A stretch of 64,000 nt of DNA from NCBI RefSeq assembly GCF_947495825.1, contig NZ_CANMAH010000001.1, positions 62,001-126,000 on the forward strand. Direction: 5' to 3'. Position numbers and translations under genes: made by a program. Positions 1 through 9,349 of the stretch are shown here, one piece after another (the stretch's first letter is position 1; every line of letters starts with the position of its first letter). This DNA comes from an uncultured Psychrobacter sp. GTDB taxonomy: Bacteria > Pseudomonadota > Gammaproteobacteria > Pseudomonadales > Moraxellaceae. Under the pieces are notes generated by a model. It was given only the letters and a program-made list of their open reading frames with translations. It was not told the DNA's origin and did no database searches.

Positions 1-1460
1 CGGTATCAGAAGACTTGCGTCTTAAATATCGCTATCTAGATATGCGCCGCCCGCAAATGCAAGAGCGCATGGTGTTCCGTGCTAAGGCCACCTCAGCGAT
101 TCGTCGTTATCTCGACGATCACGGTTTCTTAGACGTAGAAACCCCTATCTTGACTCGTGCAACGCCAGAGGGCGCACGTGATTATCTGGTGCCTTCACGT
201 ACCCGTCCTGGTAACTTCTTTGCTTTGCCGCAGTCACCCCAGTTATTTAAGCAGCTTCTTATGGTCTCGGGGTTTGATCGTTATTATCAAATCGCTAAAT
301 GCTTCCGTGATGAAGACTTGCGTGCTGATCGTCAGCCAGAGTTTACTCAAGTGGATATCGAGACTTCTTTCTTAAATGAAGAAGAAATCATGAATATCAA
401 CGAAGGTCTGATCAAGCACCTGTTTAAAACCATGCTTGATGTCGATTTTGACACCTTCCCGCGCATGACTTATGCCGAGGCAATGCGTGACTACGCGTCA
501 GACAAGCCTGACTTACGTATTCCATTAAAATTGGTCGATGTGGCTGATTTAATGAAAGACGTTGATTTTAAAGTCTTTGCCGGCCCTGCAAACGACCCAA
601 AAGGCCGTGTGGCAGCGCTACGTATCCCAGGCGGTGCTTCACTCAGCCGTAAACAAATCGATGCTTATACTAAGTTCGTTGGCATTTATGGTGCGCGCGG
701 TTTGGCATACATTAAAGTCAATGATGCTAGCACAATCAACAACGGCGTCGACAAAGAATCTGGTCTCCAGTCGCCTATCATCAAAAACATGACCGATGAC
801 GTCTTGGTAAGCCTCATTGAACGTACTGGTGCAGAAGATGGCGACATTATCTTCTTTGGTGCGGATAAAGCCAGCGTGGTAAACGACGCAATCGGTGCAC
901 TACGTCAAAAAATCGGTCTAGACTTAGACATGACCACGTGTGAGTGGGCACCGCTTTGGGTGACGGACTTCCCAATGTTTGAACAAACTGACGATGGCCG
1001 CTGGACCTCAATGCACCATCCATTTACCAAGCCTAAAGGCTCAGTAGATGAGCTAAAAAATAGCCCAGAAACCGCGCTTTCTATCGCTTATGACATGGTG
1101 CTAAACGGTACCGAAATCGGCGGTGGTAGCTTACGTATCAACACCCTTGAGATGCAACAAGCCGTATTTGAAGCGCTAGGTATCGATGAGCAAGAAGCCG
1201 AAGAGAAATTTAGCTTCTTACTTGACGCTTTAAAATTCGGTGCACCGCCGCATGGTGGCTTGGCCTTTGGTTTGGATCGTCTGATTATGCTGATGGTGGG
1301 CGCAAGCTCTATCCGCGACGTGATTGCCTTCCCTAAGACTAAAACTGCTGACTGCCCATTGACCCAAGCCCCTGCTGAAGTCGATAGCAAGCAGCTGCGT
1401 GAGCTTGGTATCCGTGTGCGCGAAAAAGCACAAGCCGACAGCAATAGACCTGCTCAGTAA
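1..1460 (+). CDS. aspS: Aspartate--tRNA ligase, 3' part (5' end outside window)
   Basis: Class II aminoacyl-tRNA synthetase that charges tRNA-Asp in the cytoplasm. The reading frame is open to the left edge, so the gene starts outside the window. About 485 residues are present; the family is usually near 590, so the N-terminal OB-fold anticodon-binding domain is what is missing. Visible hallmarks are the class II motif 2 [14 protein letters not shown] (about residue 97 of the fragment), the GAD insertion domain in the middle and motif 3 [12 protein letters not shown] near the C-terminus. It ends about 60 bases before an LpxL-type gene on the same strand. Whether it is the discriminating or non-discriminating type cannot be judged from this fragment. 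Confidence 0.97.
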   Translation, partial: VSEDLRLKYRYLDMRRPQMQERMVFRAKATSAIRRYLDDHGFLDVETPILTRATPEGARDYLVPSRTRPGNFFALPQSPQLFKQLLMVSGFDRYYQIAKCFRDEDLRADRQPEFTQVDIETSFLNEEEIMNINEGLIKHLFKTMLDVDFDTFPRMTYAEAMRDYASDKPDLRIPLKLVDVADLMKDVDFKVFAGPANDPKGRVAALRIPGGASLSRKQIDAYTKFVGIYGARGLAYIKVNDASTINNGVDKESGLQSPIIKNMTDDVLVSLIERTGAEDGDIIFFGADKASVVNDAIGALRQKIGLDLDMTTCEWAPLWVTDFPMFEQTDDGRWTSMHHPFTKPKGSVDELKNSPETALSIAYDMVLNGTEIGGGSLRINTLEMQQAVFEALGIDEQEAEEKFSFLLDALKFGAPPHGGLAFGLDRLIMLMVGASSIRDVIAFPKTKTADCPLTQAPAEVDSKQLRELGIRVREKAQADSNRPAQ

Positions 1461-1527
1461 GCCCTCAGATAATGTGTAACGATATTTTATCTAACGGACT
1501 ACAGGATTCATCACTGCGTGAGTGGTC

Positions 1528-2466
1528 ATGAATCCGTATCATATTTTCAAGTACGTGCCATTGTCTGTCTTGCAGATGATGGCACGTTTTGTGGCTTGGG
1601 TTATAATGTGGCTGCCAAATTCGAGTTTGGTACGCACTATCGAAATCAATATGAGGCTTATCGCCCCTAAACTATCTGAACCTGAGAAACAAAATTTAGT
1701 TAAATATATTGTTCGTCACCAGTGTCTAAGTAGTGTCGAATCTATAAAGAGCTGGGCAATGTTACCGGGATGGAGCATTGCTCAAATACGTGATGTCCAC
1801 AATAAAAACATTTTATTAGAAGGACTTGCCAGTCCTAACGGTATGCTAGCCATCGTCCCGCATTTGGGTACATGGGAGATGATGAACGCGTGGCTCAATC
1901 AATTTGGTGCCCCAACCATCATGTATAAGCCTGTCAAGGGCGATATCACTAATGAATTTGTCCTACAAGGACGTGCACGTCTTAATGCAACGCTAGTACC
2001 TACCGATGGAAGTGGTGTCAAGGCAGTATTCAAAACCCTTAAACAAGGTGGCTTCAGTATTATATTGCCCGATCATGTCCCTGATCCGTCAGGTGGCGTG
2101 GTTGTACCGTTTTTTGGGATTGAAACGTTGACCAGTACGCTGGCCTCCAAACTTGCCAGTAAAACCAAATGCGCACTGGTCGGCTTATCTTGTATTCGCC
2201 GTGATGATGGGCGCGGATTTGATATTTATTGCTATAAGCTTGATGATCCAGCGCTGTATGATCGCGATGCAAAAACAGCGGCTCATGCGCTCAATCAAGC
2301 TATGGAAAATATGATTACTGATAACTTTAACCACTATATGTGGGGCTATCGGCGCTTTAAAAATTTACCTGTATTGGGTAACCCTTATCGCGCTAGCGAG
2401 ACTGATCTAGCCAATTTTATACATACTCATCGAGATGGGTATCTCAACGATAATACTGACACCTAA
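1528..2466 (+). CDS. Lipid A biosynthesis acyltransferase (LpxL/LpxM/HtrB family)
   Basis: Predicted inner-membrane acyltransferase adding a secondary acyl chain to lipid A. The protein has an N-terminal hydrophobic segment (about residues 8-30) and the family's catalytic H-x4-E motif, seen as HLGTWE at about residues 112-117. Length (312 residues) fits the family. The ATG at 1528 is preferred over the GTG at 1522, but no strong ribosome-binding site decides it. It sits between aspS and the core glycosyltransferases, which suits a role in LOS assembly. Family assignment is firm. Which member (LpxL, LpxM or LpxP-like) it is cannot be told from sequence alone, so no symbol is given. Confidence 0.9.
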   Translation: MNPYHIFKYVPLSVLQMMARFVAWVIMWLPNSSLVRTIEINMRLIAPKLSEPEKQNLVKYIVRHQCLSSVESIKSWAMLPGWSIAQIRDVHNKNILLEGLASPNGMLAIVPHLGTWEMMNAWLNQFGAPTIMYKPVKGDITNEFVLQGRARLNATLVPTDGSGVKAVFKTLKQGGFSIILPDHVPDPSGGVVVPFFGIETLTSTLASKLASKTKCALVGLSCIRRDDGRGFDIYCYKLDDPALYDRDAKTAAHALNQAMENMITDNFNHYMWGYRRFKNLPVLGNPYRASETDLANFIHTHRDGYLNDNTDT

Positions 2467-2561
2467 TACTTGTACTTAAGCTTGCTAAGGTACAGATAAT
2501 CATATTTATGCTAAGATTAGCAACATTCTTAGCCCTTCCTTGATATCCATACGAGTCTATT

Positions 2562-3362
2562 ATGGCAACTGACACAACTGAATCTCTATCTACCGCTCAA
2601 ATTCATACGAACGATAGTAAGCCTGAACAGCGTTATATCATTTGTATGAAATGGGGTGATAAGTATGGTCCAGAATACGTCAACCGCTTATACAATATGG
2701 TCAGCCGCCATCTGACATTAGACTTTCAGATGGTATGTCTTACCGATGACAGTACAGGTATTGATCCTGCCGTAAACTGCTACCCAATACCTGAGATGGA
2801 TCTACCTGCAGGTCCTGAGCGTGGCTGGAAAAAACTAACCACCTTTAAGCCTAAGCTTTATGATCTTAAGGGAGTTGCACTGTTTTTGGATATCGATATC
2901 GTCATTGTTGATAATATTGATGGGTTTTTTACCTATCAAGCCGATCATGAAGACAGTGTCGTCATCATTCGTGATTGGAAAAAACCGTGGCGTATGATTG
3001 GTAATAGCTCAGTTTATCGCTTTAATATCGGTATGGGTACTTATCCTGACTTACTGGCAAACTTTGAGCGGAACTTTGAGACCATTCGCACACAGGTTCG
3101 CCACGAGCAAGCCTATCTTTCTAACTATCTGCGCGAGCATCACCACTTAGAGTATTGGGATAAAGACTGGTGCGTCAGCTTTAAATATCAATGTATTGCC
3201 CCTATTCCCTTTAATCTAGTGCGTGCACCGATGTTGCCTGATGGTGCAAAGATTGTTATCTTCCACGGTGAGATCAATCCGCCAGATGCCATCAAAGGTG
3301 GTGGCGGTAAATGGTACCGTCATGTCAAACCAAGTCCGTGGTTAAAAGAGCATTGGCTGTAA
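2562..3362 (+). CDS. Putative glycosyltransferase, GT-A fold with DxD motif
   Basis: A 266-residue soluble protein, probably a nucleotide-sugar-dependent glycosyltransferase acting at the cytoplasmic face on LOS core. The segment ALFLDIDIVIVDNID (residues about 106-120) has the D110-x-D112 metal-binding arrangement at the end of a beta strand typical of GT-A enzymes such as family 8. A late HGEINPPDA segment may supply the histidine that GT8-like enzymes use near the C-terminus. No signal peptide or membrane segment is seen. It lies 95 bases after the acyltransferase and 28 bases before the next gene, so probably shares its transcript. Donor and acceptor sugars are unknown; exact family membership is inferred. 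Confidence 0.72.
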   Translation: MATDTTESLSTAQIHTNDSKPEQRYIICMKWGDKYGPEYVNRLYNMVSRHLTLDFQMVCLTDDSTGIDPAVNCYPIPEMDLPAGPERGWKKLTTFKPKLYDLKGVALFLDIDIVIVDNIDGFFTYQADHEDSVVIIRDWKKPWRMIGNSSVYRFNIGMGTYPDLLANFERNFETIRTQVRHEQAYLSNYLREHHHLEYWDKDWCVSFKYQCIAPIPFNLVRAPMLPDGAKIVIFHGEINPPDAIKGGGGKWYRHVKPSPWLKEHWL

Positions 3363-3390
3363 CCACGTATTTAATTACAAGTACTAGGCG

Positions 3391-4296
3391 ATGGCTAATT
3401 CCCAACCTCATATAGGAAGTATTATATTGAATGATAATATAAAAAAAGCCGTGAAACTCCCTAACACCGTAGATCTAAGTGTTGATAAAAAAGCTATTGT
3501 CATCAAAGCTTTTAACGCAAATGAGGTTAATCAATGCTTAAATAAACAAGTGGTAAATATTTTTGCATCTGGTCCTTCTATTGCAGATTTAGCTTTCCAT
3601 GAGTCGTTAATTTCTGAACCAAGTATATTTGTCAATGGTAGCTTGAGCTTAACTAGAGAGCATTCTTTTTCTAATATTGTAGGTTATGTAATCAGTGATG
3701 CTAGATTTATTAAAAATAACCCTGAGGTACTGAGTCAATACTACAAAGGACAACCTTTATACGCTACCATCGCTGTTTATGAAGCAATCAGAGCCAATTT
3801 ACCTAATTTAATCTCTCAGTATCATGAAAACATGAGGGTAATATTTCCTGCTGATAGACCGCTAAGTGATAAAACTAATACGCGCTGGCTAACTTCCTTA
3901 CCTATCATTAAAAAAATCGTGAGTAAAAAGATAGAGCTTAGTAAATTCGCTAATCATTCTAGCTTTGTTATCGACTCTTCTCACGAGCCAGAGGCTATTG
4001 GAGTATCATTAGATGTCACTGATGGCTTTATTGAAGCAGGAACGGTTGCTTATATCGCAGCTCAATTAGCATTTTCACGGCAAGCTGGGGCTATCCATTT
4101 GTATGGTATTGATCTATTAAACAGTAATAAACCACGTTTTTATGAAGATAATAGCAATAATGCCCCATCTAAACTCGATAAAGCAGTCGCTGATCGCATT
4201 GTGCCTTCTTTCAATTTAATGGGTAGCGTTTATAGCAAACGGGGTGTCCCCTTGATCAATCATTCTTCGGTATCTAAAAAGCTATTTGATTTTTGA
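3391..4296 (+). CDS. Putative LOS core transferase, WaaZ-like
   Basis: A 301-residue protein without signal peptide. It has an early FASGPSI motif (residues 58-64), the glycine-proline-serine turn seen in WaaZ/DUF115/GT42-type transferases that bind CMP-sugars. It also has FVNGS at 80-84, an LYGIDL strand at about 237-242 and RFYEDN at about 249-254. The order NGS ... SDA ... LYGIDL ... RFYED resembles what I recall of enterobacterial WaaZ, which adds a third Kdo to the inner core; this comes from memory, not an alignment. It is very AT-rich (AAA, AAT and TTA codons) compared with aspS, as expected of a variable core locus. It could instead be a sialyl- or legionaminyl-transferase relative. 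Confidence 0.5.
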   Translation: MANSQPHIGSIILNDNIKKAVKLPNTVDLSVDKKAIVIKAFNANEVNQCLNKQVVNIFASGPSIADLAFHESLISEPSIFVNGSLSLTREHSFSNIVGYVISDARFIKNNPEVLSQYYKGQPLYATIAVYEAIRANLPNLISQYHENMRVIFPADRPLSDKTNTRWLTSLPIIKKIVSKKIELSKFANHSSFVIDSSHEPEAIGVSLDVTDGFIEAGTVAYIAAQLAFSRQAGAIHLYGIDLLNSNKPRFYEDNSNNAPSKLDKAVADRIVPSFNLMGSVYSKRGVPLINHSSVSKKLFDF

Positions 4297-4368
4297 TTAA
4301 GTACATTATCTTTGAGATTTATAATACTGTTTCTGACTATTTTTCATATTTAATTATAGACAAAAATT

Positions 4369-5463
4369 ATGACAATACCCGCCAATCTAAACAACAATCC
4401 AAAGACTATTATTTTAGCCATACCTTCTCTAAGTATTGGAGGAGCCGAGCAATTTGTAATCACCTTAGCCAAATCTTTGAAAAAATCACAACATAACGTA
4501 CATATTTTACTACTACGAGAAGAAGTTGCATTACCTGTTCCTAGCGATATACCTATACATATATTTCCATATGCTAATTATCGCAAGATACCAAGATTCA
4601 TGCGAAAAAAAATCATAGCAAAAGCAATGGATGCGTTTGTTATAAAGAATATAGGCGCTCCAGACTTATTGCTATCTAACTTGAAATCTATCGATCAGTT
4701 TTTGGCATACAGTCAGTTAGACAACGTCTATCTGGTAGTTCACAATACGCTGTCTAAGCTTCACAGTATGTCACCCAGATCGTTGAAGCAATTGAAAGAT
4801 ATTTACTTATCAAAGCCATGCATAGGTGTAAGCGAAGGTGTAAGCGCAGACTTACCTACTCTATTAGAGCAAACTATTAATATAACAACCATTTATGATC
4901 CTGTTGATGTACAAAAGGCCGATGAGCTATCAGCGCTATTTACACCTCCGTATCAAGACTACTTAATAAACGTCAGTACTTTTAAAATGGCAAAAAGACA
5001 TGACGTATTAATCGAAGCTTATGCAAAAAGCAACTTAGACGTTGATTTAGTATTAGTCGGTGATGGAGTAGAACGTCAAGCATGTGAAGCGCTGACTAGA
5101 CAACTGGGTATCGCTAATCGTGTTCATTTTATAGGATTGACTTCTAACCCCTATCCCTACATTAAAAATGCTACTGCGATGGTGATATCGTCAGACTATG
5201 AAGGCTTGAATATTGCCATGCTTGAAGCCATTTCTTTAGGAACTCCGGTCATTAGTACTGCTTGTCCATCAGGTCCTCCTGAAGTATTACCTTCCAAAAA
5301 CTTGGTCCCTGTAGGTGATACTGAGGCTTTAGCACAAAAAATGATAGAGGTTATAGGTAGGCCTGAAATTTTTGCAGTGGCTTTAGATGAGAAGTTTTAT
5401 CCTGACTATGCTGCTATACAATACTTAGAGATAATACAAAATAATGCTTGCATTATGAGTTAG
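4369..5463 (+). CDS. Glycosyltransferase family 4 (GT-B), LOS core locus
   Basis: A 364-residue GT-B glycosyltransferase. The N-terminal domain carries the acceptor-side glycine motif SIGGAEQF (about residues 22-29). The C-terminal domain carries the donor-site signature SDYEGLNIAMLEA, the E-x7-E element of family 4, followed by the GTPVIST strand. No membrane segment is seen. It is clearly paralogous to the leftward gene at 7260-8345: both share a block reading SQL-NV---H-TLS and KRHD-L--AYAK. The gene ends one base before the oppositely oriented GT25 gene, so there is no space for its own terminator. Sugar specificity is unknown. Confidence 0.85.
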   Translation: MTIPANLNNNPKTIILAIPSLSIGGAEQFVITLAKSLKKSQHNVHILLLREEVALPVPSDIPIHIFPYANYRKIPRFMRKKIIAKAMDAFVIKNIGAPDLLLSNLKSIDQFLAYSQLDNVYLVVHNTLSKLHSMSPRSLKQLKDIYLSKPCIGVSEGVSADLPTLLEQTINITTIYDPVDVQKADELSALFTPPYQDYLINVSTFKMAKRHDVLIEAYAKSNLDVDLVLVGDGVERQACEALTRQLGIANRVHFIGLTSNPYPYIKNATAMVISSDYEGLNIAMLEAISLGTPVISTACPSGPPEVLPSKNLVPVGDTEALAQKMIEVIGRPEIFAVALDEKFYPDYAAIQYLEIIQNNACIMS

Positions 5464-5464
5464 T

Positions 5465-6274
5465 TTATTCGAGGTAGGTAATTTTCTGTTTTTTGTAGCC
5501 TTTTATGACTAGCCATCCCGTATAATACATATGTTTTGGTAACAGCTGCTCAAATACTCTTGTAAGCTCTTTATTAATTTTTTTGGCCCCAGAAGGCTTT
5601 TCTTTTCTTGTTTGTAATGGTTTTCGGGTATTTTCTAACTCACTTTTGAATTGTATAGAGTCTTTGTTATATATTTTATCTTGAATACATAATGCTGGGT
5701 ATACTTGATGAACACTACTACCTTTGTCTAAAATTAGTCTATCAAACATAATATGATCAACCGGACGATCTATACCAAGCTTTTTAGTCATTGCTAATAG
5801 TTTGTGCACACCTTGCTGACTAACAATGTATCCAGCCATACCCATGTGACGACTCTGCATCTGACACAGCTTATGTCCCAATAACAAATTGGTACCTTTG
5901 TTAATAATTACTCTATCGTACATAGTTTCCAGCTTTATTACGTCAAAACCATCAGGTAACCAATCAATATTATTTAATAAGGTCTTAGCACTTTTAGAAA
6001 AGTAGATGTCATCCTCAAATACCATAAGATAAGGTAAATCACGTTCAAGCACTTGTTGCCATAGACAATAGTGACTTAAATAGCATGCCACTTCTCCTAG
6101 TGACATCCTATCCGTATTGACAGTTAAATCATATTTTTGCAGAATATCTTTAACTTGTGACTTATTGATAGCATCAAAGTAGCTATAATCAAGATTATAT
6201 TTATCAAACAAAGCATCAATATGTTGGCGACGCTCATATTCATTGATAAGACTAATTACCGATATCTTGCTCAT
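5465..6274 (-). CDS. Glycosyltransferase family 25, copy 1 (LPS/LOS type)
   Basis: A 269-residue glycosyltransferase of the LPS galactosyl/glucosyl-type family 25, which includes LgtB/LgtE-like and LpsA enzymes. Visible features are SLINEYERR near the N-terminus, the block GEVACYLSHYCLWQQV (60-75) and the acidic metal-binding motif FEDD (86-89) after a hydrophobic strand. A later PVDH-MFD segment is typical of the family's second half. The C-terminal 60 residues are basic and may help membrane association. The neighbouring upstream gene is a same-length paralog. It is the last gene of a four-gene leftward group and ends one base from the rightward GT4 gene. Confidence 0.87.
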   Translation of the reverse strand: MSKISVISLINEYERRQHIDALFDKYNLDYSYFDAINKSQVKDILQKYDLTVNTDRMSLGEVACYLSHYCLWQQVLERDLPYLMVFEDDIYFSKSAKTLLNNIDWLPDGFDVIKLETMYDRVIINKGTNLLLGHKLCQMQSRHMGMAGYIVSQQGVHKLLAMTKKLGIDRPVDHIMFDRLILDKGSSVHQVYPALCIQDKIYNKDSIQFKSELENTRKPLQTRKEKPSGAKKINKELTRVFEQLLPKHMYYTGWLVIKGYKKQKITYLE

Positions 6275-6335
6275 TTTAATTACTTATATCCTGCTCTTAA
6301 ATGATAGTATTTTTAAAAACTTAAGAAATAGTGGA

Positions 6336-7145
6336 TTACTCTGAATAATCAATTTCTTGATTTCGATAGCCTTTCGCAACTAACAACAAAGTACTATAAT
6401 ACTCTACTATCTTCAATTGACGTAGTAATCTATTAAGCTCTCTATTTATTTTTTGTAATAAAGTTAGTTTCTGTTTCATTATAGACTGTGGCGCTCTACC
6501 TTCTTCTATCACACTTCCAAACTTAGTATCCGTACTATTATAGATCTTATCTTGTATACATAAAGCTGGATTCAATTGATATACATTATGAACATTTTTT
6601 TCTAAGAATATATCAAACATAAAGTGGTCAACTGGAGAATTGATACCAAATTTTCGAACTAACTCAATCATATTTTTAGCACCTTTTTGGCTAATAATAT
6701 AACCTGCTGTACCAAGATGTCTTGTCTTCATTCGATATAATTTATGAGGTGGCTGCAAAGCAGTATTTGCTTTAATCATGACACTCTCATACATAGTCTC
6801 AAGCTTAATCACGTCAAAATCATTGGATAACCAATCAAGGTTATTTAATAAGGTTTTAGCGCTTTTAGAAAAATATATATCATCCTCAAAAACCATTAAA
6901 TATGGCAGCTTGTGCTCTATAACTTGCTGCCACAAACAATAGTGACTTAAATAACAAGCAACCTCCCCTTTCGATATTCTTTCTGACGTAACAGCAAGAC
7001 CATACTTCTGCAGGGTATTTTCAACTTGATCTTTATTGATAGCATCAAAATAGCTAAAATCAATACTATGCTCATTGAACAAGTCATCAATATGTTTACG
7101 ACGTTCATGTTCATTGATAAGGCTAACTACAACTGCTTTTTTCAT
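6336..7145 (-). CDS. Glycosyltransferase family 25, copy 2 (tandem paralog)
   Basis: A second 269-residue family 25 glycosyltransferase, 61 bases upstream of copy 1 on the same strand. N-terminal SLINEHERR, SHYCLWQQ and FEDD (86-89) motifs are all intact, as is the PVDH-MFD segment, so both copies look functional. Residues 60-106 differ from copy 1 at only four positions, whereas the C-terminal third differs widely, including the probable acceptor-recognition part. This pattern suggests an old tandem duplication with changed specificity and a conserved catalytic core. AT-rich like the rest of the locus. It likely adds a hexose to the LOS outer core; donor and linkage cannot be read from sequence. 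Confidence 0.87.
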   Translation of the reverse strand: MKKAVVVSLINEHERRKHIDDLFNEHSIDFSYFDAINKDQVENTLQKYGLAVTSERISKGEVACYLSHYCLWQQVIEHKLPYLMVFEDDIYFSKSAKTLLNNLDWLSNDFDVIKLETMYESVMIKANTALQPPHKLYRMKTRHLGTAGYIISQKGAKNMIELVRKFGINSPVDHFMFDIFLEKNVHNVYQLNPALCIQDKIYNSTDTKFGSVIEEGRAPQSIMKQKLTLLQKINRELNRLLRQLKIVEYYSTLLLVAKGYRNQEIDYSE

Positions 7146-7259
7146 CCTAAGTTTTCTCTTTTTTTGCTGGTACTATCAGTAAATTTATTTATGTTTTCAT
7201 CAATATAATATTACTATTTATTGAAAATGAGCCAAGGTATATGATTAAGAAATATACTA

Positions 7260-8345
7260 TTAACTAGAAACTTTTCTCAAAAACGTAAGGTATTCCTTAG
7301 CAATTTCTTTAGGGAGAAGTGATTCGTCAAAAGTTGCGTAAAATTTGTTTGGATTTTTCATAGCTTGGCTTAACTTATCAGCAATAGCATCGATATCATC
7401 TACTGGCATAAGGTTTTGTTCAGGAAGCATCTCTTTAGGGCCAGACTGACAATCAGTACTTATAATTGGTGTTTCTAGTGCTAGTGCTTCTGCAAGAACC
7501 ATCGGAAACCCTTCTCTATTAGAAGTCATTACTTCAAACTGGGCATGTTTGACGTAAGGGTATGAGTTTTTATGGAATCCTAAAAGTTCTACTTTATCTG
7601 TTAAGTCAAGATCGATAATCAACTGCTCTATATCACTTTTGAGCTTACCCTGCCCTAGAAGTAACAATGGTAAGGATTGGTCAGTTTTAGCATAAGCCTT
7701 CAATAAAATATCATGGCGTTTAGCCTCTTTAAAACTACCAACATGGATAATATAATTTTGATATTCAGGAACAAATGCTTTGGCTAATTCTTGAATACCA
7801 TCTCTATCGATAGGGTTGTTGATAGTCTTTATAGGCGTGATGTCACCAAGATGATGAATAAAGTCATCTCTGACTCCATCACTAACGCATACGCATGGAT
7901 GTTGAGAGTAGATGTCTTTCAGTTTAGATTTAAGCTTATCAATGTCATTTACTTGGCTAAATTTATAATATAACGACAATGTACTATGAATTACATAAGC
8001 TACGTTTGGTAGCTGACTATAGCGAAAAATATTATCTGGGCGTTCTAGGTTCGATAGTACAATATCAGGTTGGCCAATTTTATTTAAAATATAATTATCA
8101 ACAGCACGCGCAAAAATCTTATGACGTCGCGCTACGCCTGGAATCAACTTATAAGGCTTAAACCTGAGTAAGTGATAGTTTAAGTTCGAGTTTAGATCAT
8201 ACTCTACAAGCGGCTTAAACCTCAAAACATGTACATCATAGCCTAAATCATAAAAGCCTTGCCCTAGTGTGAGTACAGAACGCTCTGCACCACCGCCTTG
8301 TAGGCAGTTAATAACAAGTACCGCTATTTTGGTACGTTTATTCAT
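7260..8345 (-). CDS. Glycosyltransferase family 4 (GT-B), paralog of the 4369 gene
   Basis: A 361-residue GT-B glycosyltransferase. The N-terminal nucleotide-binding-like fold begins with LVINCLQGGGAERSV, the glycine motif of family 4. The donor-site element SNREGFPMVLAEALALE carries the E-x7-E pair, followed by TPIISTDC. It aligns by eye along its length with the rightward gene at 4369-5463, including shared RHDIL-KAYAK and SYPYVK blocks. The start ATG follows an AGG-type ribosome-binding site about 9 bases upstream. It lies 114 bases upstream of the GT25 pair and is probably co-transcribed with it. Role: transfer of a sugar during LOS core extension; specificity unknown. Confidence 0.86.
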   Translation of the reverse strand: MNKRTKIAVLVINCLQGGGAERSVLTLGQGFYDLGYDVHVLRFKPLVEYDLNSNLNYHLLRFKPYKLIPGVARRHKIFARAVDNYILNKIGQPDIVLSNLERPDNIFRYSQLPNVAYVIHSTLSLYYKFSQVNDIDKLKSKLKDIYSQHPCVCVSDGVRDDFIHHLGDITPIKTINNPIDRDGIQELAKAFVPEYQNYIIHVGSFKEAKRHDILLKAYAKTDQSLPLLLLGQGKLKSDIEQLIIDLDLTDKVELLGFHKNSYPYVKHAQFEVMTSNREGFPMVLAEALALETPIISTDCQSGPKEMLPEQNLMPVDDIDAIADKLSQAMKNPNKFYATFDESLLPKEIAKEYLTFLRKVSS

Positions 8346-8485
8346 AAATAATGACCTATTCGTAAAGTGGCATCTACTTTATCAATGATCAAGGAGTAAC
8401 CTTAATTTCACATTTCTAATGTATCACTAATAAATATACGCAAGCATTTGCAAAATGCTATAAAGTCTTAACTAGAGACTTCTAT

Positions 8486-9349
8486 TTAACGTTTAAAAAC
8501 TCTCGAAAAAAAAGATTTAGAAGCTTCTGGGCGTGTAACCTTATTCCCGGTATAACGTTGCTGGGTCTTTTTTGGAAAATCTCCGAAAGGCTTAATGCGA
8601 TAACTATCTAATTGATAACCATTAGTTATCGCTTCATCATAGTACTTATCGAATAGATCGGCCAAATCCTGTCTTGGATGTGACATTATCTCTCCATCAA
8701 ACCAATGCTCGCGACCTTCTTCACTCAACCTATTTAATGAATGTTTATGGCTAAACTGAGTACCCATATCTGAGTAATGTAATATCCTAATATCTTCAAT
8801 CGCTAAACCTTCTCCATCCACACAGTTGAAGCTATCTTGATAAGGTTCGACAAGCGCAGGATCTTTTTTGATTAGCTTCATCATTTTACGATGACCTTTA
8901 GGATCTTTTCTTAGTTTGGTTACTGATGGAATAGTATTTTTTGCAAGATCACAATCCCAAACACAAGTACAAAGACGCGTCATATCAGCTTTTGTCTTAG
9001 CTGCTACAATGGATTTACCATTTATAGGATGTGCCCATAATTCGGCTAGATCAGACAGTACAATCATATCTGCATCCATATAGATTGCTCGTCCTGAATA
9101 ATTGCAATATTCAGGTATCGCCCAGCGAAACCCTGAAAAAGGAGTTGGCCATTTAGTAGTGTTCCACCCTTCACCTGTCTCAGGATTCGAATACCAGAAA
9201 CTTTGTGGATCACGTGATAATTGCATCCATACAATCTCAACAGGCAAGCTTGTATATTTATGAATACTATAATCTAGTACCATCATCTGTTCTAGATCAC
9301 AATTATTAGGATCACATCCAACAAACACCTTAATAGTATTGCTATCCAT
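8486..9349 (-). CDS. Putative glycosyltransferase, GT8-like with DxD motif
   Basis: A 287-residue protein beginning KVFVGCDPNN, with the GT-A metal-binding strand AIYMDADMIVLSDL (D92-x-D94 at about residues 88-101), the pattern of family 8 hexosyltransferases. A late IRILHYSDM segment may be the family's C-terminal histidine region. No signal peptide or membrane helix. It is the first gene of the four-gene leftward glycosyltransferase group, with a 1-kb non-coding stretch upstream that must hold the group's promoter. A GT-A sugar transferase acting on LOS core is the best reading; the sugar is unknown. It is not an obvious paralog of the other DxD protein at 2562. Confidence 0.75.
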   Translation of the reverse strand: MDSNTIKVFVGCDPNNCDLEQMMVLDYSIHKYTSLPVEIVWMQLSRDPQSFWYSNPETGEGWNTTKWPTPFSGFRWAIPEYCNYSGRAIYMDADMIVLSDLAELWAHPINGKSIVAAKTKADMTRLCTCVWDCDLAKNTIPSVTKLRKDPKGHRKMMKLIKKDPALVEPYQDSFNCVDGEGLAIEDIRILHYSDMGTQFSHKHSLNRLSEEGREHWFDGEIMSHPRQDLADLFDKYYDEAITNGYQLDSYRIKPFGDFPKKTQQRYTGNKVTRPEASKSFFSRVFKR

